Of a DNA stretch of 64,000 bases, positions 63,162-64,000 are shown piece by piece (the first letter of the stretch is position 1; each line of letters opens with the position of its first letter). Below the pieces are notes generated by a model that saw only the letters and a list, made by a program, of their open reading frames with translations, had not been told where the DNA came from and did not search any database. The stretch lies in the NCBI GenBank assembly GCA_003993805.1, contig RSEF01000018.1, positions 725,488 to 789,487 of the forward strand, given 5' to 3'. Both the position numbers and the translations under genes were made by a program. The stretch comes from Himantopus leucocephalus. Lineage: Eukaryota > Chordata > Aves > Charadriiformes > Recurvirostridae.

Positions 63162-63216
63162 CCCGGGGGTCTCCGGGCATCCTTCCCCGGGGGTCTCCGG
63201 GCATCCTTCCCCGGGG
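63162..63216. repeat. 24-bp tandem repeat inside the CpG island
   Basis: A 24-base unit (cccgggggtctccgggcatc then cttc) is present twice without mismatch at 63,162-63,185 and 63,186-63,209, with a 7-base partial third copy. Because 24 is divisible by three it keeps all frames open. It would encode an 8-residue repeat on either strand (SPGILPRG on plus, MPGDPRGR on minus). Confidence 0.9.
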
Positions 63217-63233
63217 AGCCGCCGCAGCGCACC

Positions 63234-63256
63234 GGGGGGACGGGGACGGGGGGGGG
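63234..63256 (+). other. G-run cluster in the CpG island
   Basis: G6, G4 and G9 runs are separated by two and two bases (ac-type loops). It could form a G-quadruplex on the plus strand or affect polymerase and sequencing. No further claim is made. Confidence 0.5.
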
Positions 63257-63560
63257 ACGGCGGGACCCGCGGAGCCGCCGCTGCCCCCGCGGGGTGCCGG
63301 GCTTTTGCCACCTCCTGCACGAATCACAGACACCCCCCACCGCCACCCCCGTCCTTATCTGTGCGCCCCGTCGGGTATGTGGGGAGCGCCGGCGGTGAGG
63401 GGGCGGGCGGGGGTCCCGGCCCGGGGACAGGCGAGTCAGTCCCTGCCGGACCCGGTGCCTCCATCCCCGTCCCCGGAATATCCCCCTCGGCCCATGGAGG
63501 TCGGTCGGGATGAGCAGAGAAACGGGTGTCCTCGGCGCTCCAACCTGCCCGGGTTTTGAT

Positions 63561-64000
63561 GAACTGGGGCTCGCTGCAGCTCACCTCCCAAGCCACAGTG
63601 CCTGGGCTGGCCAGGGCACCCAGAGGTCTAATTAATCCCCGGGTCACTGAGCACTAATGGGGTTTATTGAGCTCAGCCCGGCGTTTCTAGAGGTCTGTCA
63701 CCTCGAGCAGAGCGGTCTCTGTCCACAGGCTGATAACGGAGCCGGCGTGGCACGTACCCGCTGTGGAACCCAGGGCACATGGCATGGCTGTGCACCAAGA
63801 GCTCTGTTGGCTCCTCTGCACCGAGCACCCCAAGATCAGCCCCTCATAACTTTCTTTCGGGGTATGAGACGTGTCCACACAGCCACAACAGCCCCCACCC
63901 TACAGACCCTCATGCTCATGGAAATACCAGGCTGTGGTCGAAGGGCATCAATGGCAGTTTTGGGGAGCACCACTGGCTGGGGAAGGAGAAGGGGAAGGGG
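63561..64000. other. Non-coding sequence right of the CpG island
   Basis: GC content and CpG density fall off after 63,560. No exon or repeat is recognised up to the window edge, which ends in a G/A-rich tract (ggggaaggagaaggggaagg). For a plus-strand gene this would be intron or downstream exon sequence; for a minus-strand gene it would be upstream flank. Confidence 0.45.

Larger units (their letters stand above)
62640..63560. promoter_or_regulatory. CpG island, probable gene promoter
   Basis: Over 900 bases of extremely GC- and CpG-rich DNA, with abrupt edges near 62,640 (after AT-rich sequence) and about 63,560. It has many GGGCGG/GCGGGC Sp1-type boxes and no TATA box, as in CpG-island promoters. 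Long open frames run on both strands (plus 62,750-63,559; minus 63,333-62,593), as expected when stop codons are rare in GC-rich DNA. Potential splice donors exist in both directions: CAG|GTGAGG on the plus strand at 62,786/62,787, and CACG|GTGAGA on the minus strand at 62,766/62,765. With the candidate exon on its left, a minus-strand transcript is favoured, but divergent transcription is possible. It may include exon 1 of a gene I cannot identify. Confidence 0.8.

Noticed and set aside
62593..63333. 246-codon minus-strand open frame across the CpG island
   Set aside because: Low-complexity Ala/Gly/Pro/Arg product; the first codon is GTG rather than ATG. Kept only as possible exon-1 context for the candidate exon, not as a gene.
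62750..63559. 269-codon plus-strand open frame across the CpG island
   Set aside because: Stops are rare at this GC content and equally long frames occur on the opposite strand; the residues are only Pro, Ala, Gly and Arg rich, with no domain.
1..64000. CRISPR arrays, bacterial operons, phage, IS elements, tRNA or rRNA genes
   Set aside because: Nothing fits: the DNA is avian, and no cloverleaf with A/B boxes, rRNA segment or spaced direct-repeat array was found by reading.

Overview
The window is vertebrate nuclear DNA, almost certainly from a bird. The best evidence is the CR1 LINE fragments whose 3' ends carry the avian signature: a 'ggtcccttccaacc'-type segment followed by 'attctatgattctatg', or its reverse complement with 'cacagaatcacagaat'. 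The sequence is moderately GC-rich, poor in repeats, and lacks bacterial-style gene packing or any long open frame typical of a gene. A 100-base run of N and two single N's mark it as a draft assembly.

I could not recognise a complete protein-coding gene, tRNA, rRNA or known ncRNA. Most of positions 1-62,400 reads as intergenic or intronic DNA. The one strong gene-associated signal is a very GC- and CpG-rich island at about 62,640-63,560. Just to its left, on the minus strand, lies a candidate exon (about 62,552-62,419). It has a plausible branch point, pyrimidine tract, AG, open frame and a good 5' splice site (CAG|GTAATT). If this is real, a minus-strand gene starts in the island and much of the window to the left could be its large intron. 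That is inference.

Layout. 1-13,100: unique non-coding DNA with a trinucleotide microsatellite, a small CpG-rich patch (about 2,520-2,890) holding a 43-bp tandem duplication, a G-quadruplex-type run and a CA repeat. 13,109-13,365: CR1, minus strand. 13,366-25,346: non-coding DNA with a TG microsatellite and several AT-rich blocks. 25,347-26,053: a perfect hairpin abutting a short CR1 3' end, then a probable solo LTR with its own TATA box and polyadenylation signal. 27,700-27,864: a minus-strand CR1 split by the 100-N gap. 29,680-29,820: five GATA motifs, two of them forming an inverted repeat. 36,623-36,784: CR1, plus strand. 47,381-50,570: an old CR1 zone, including a remnant about 1.8 kb long with recognisable reverse-transcriptase segments. 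59,750-59,905: another old CR1 piece. 62,419-63,560: candidate exon and CpG island.

I found no evidence of an undescribed biological system. The most useful leads are the CpG island with its candidate exon, the GATA-motif cluster, the LTR promoter, and the identification of what fills the assembly gap.
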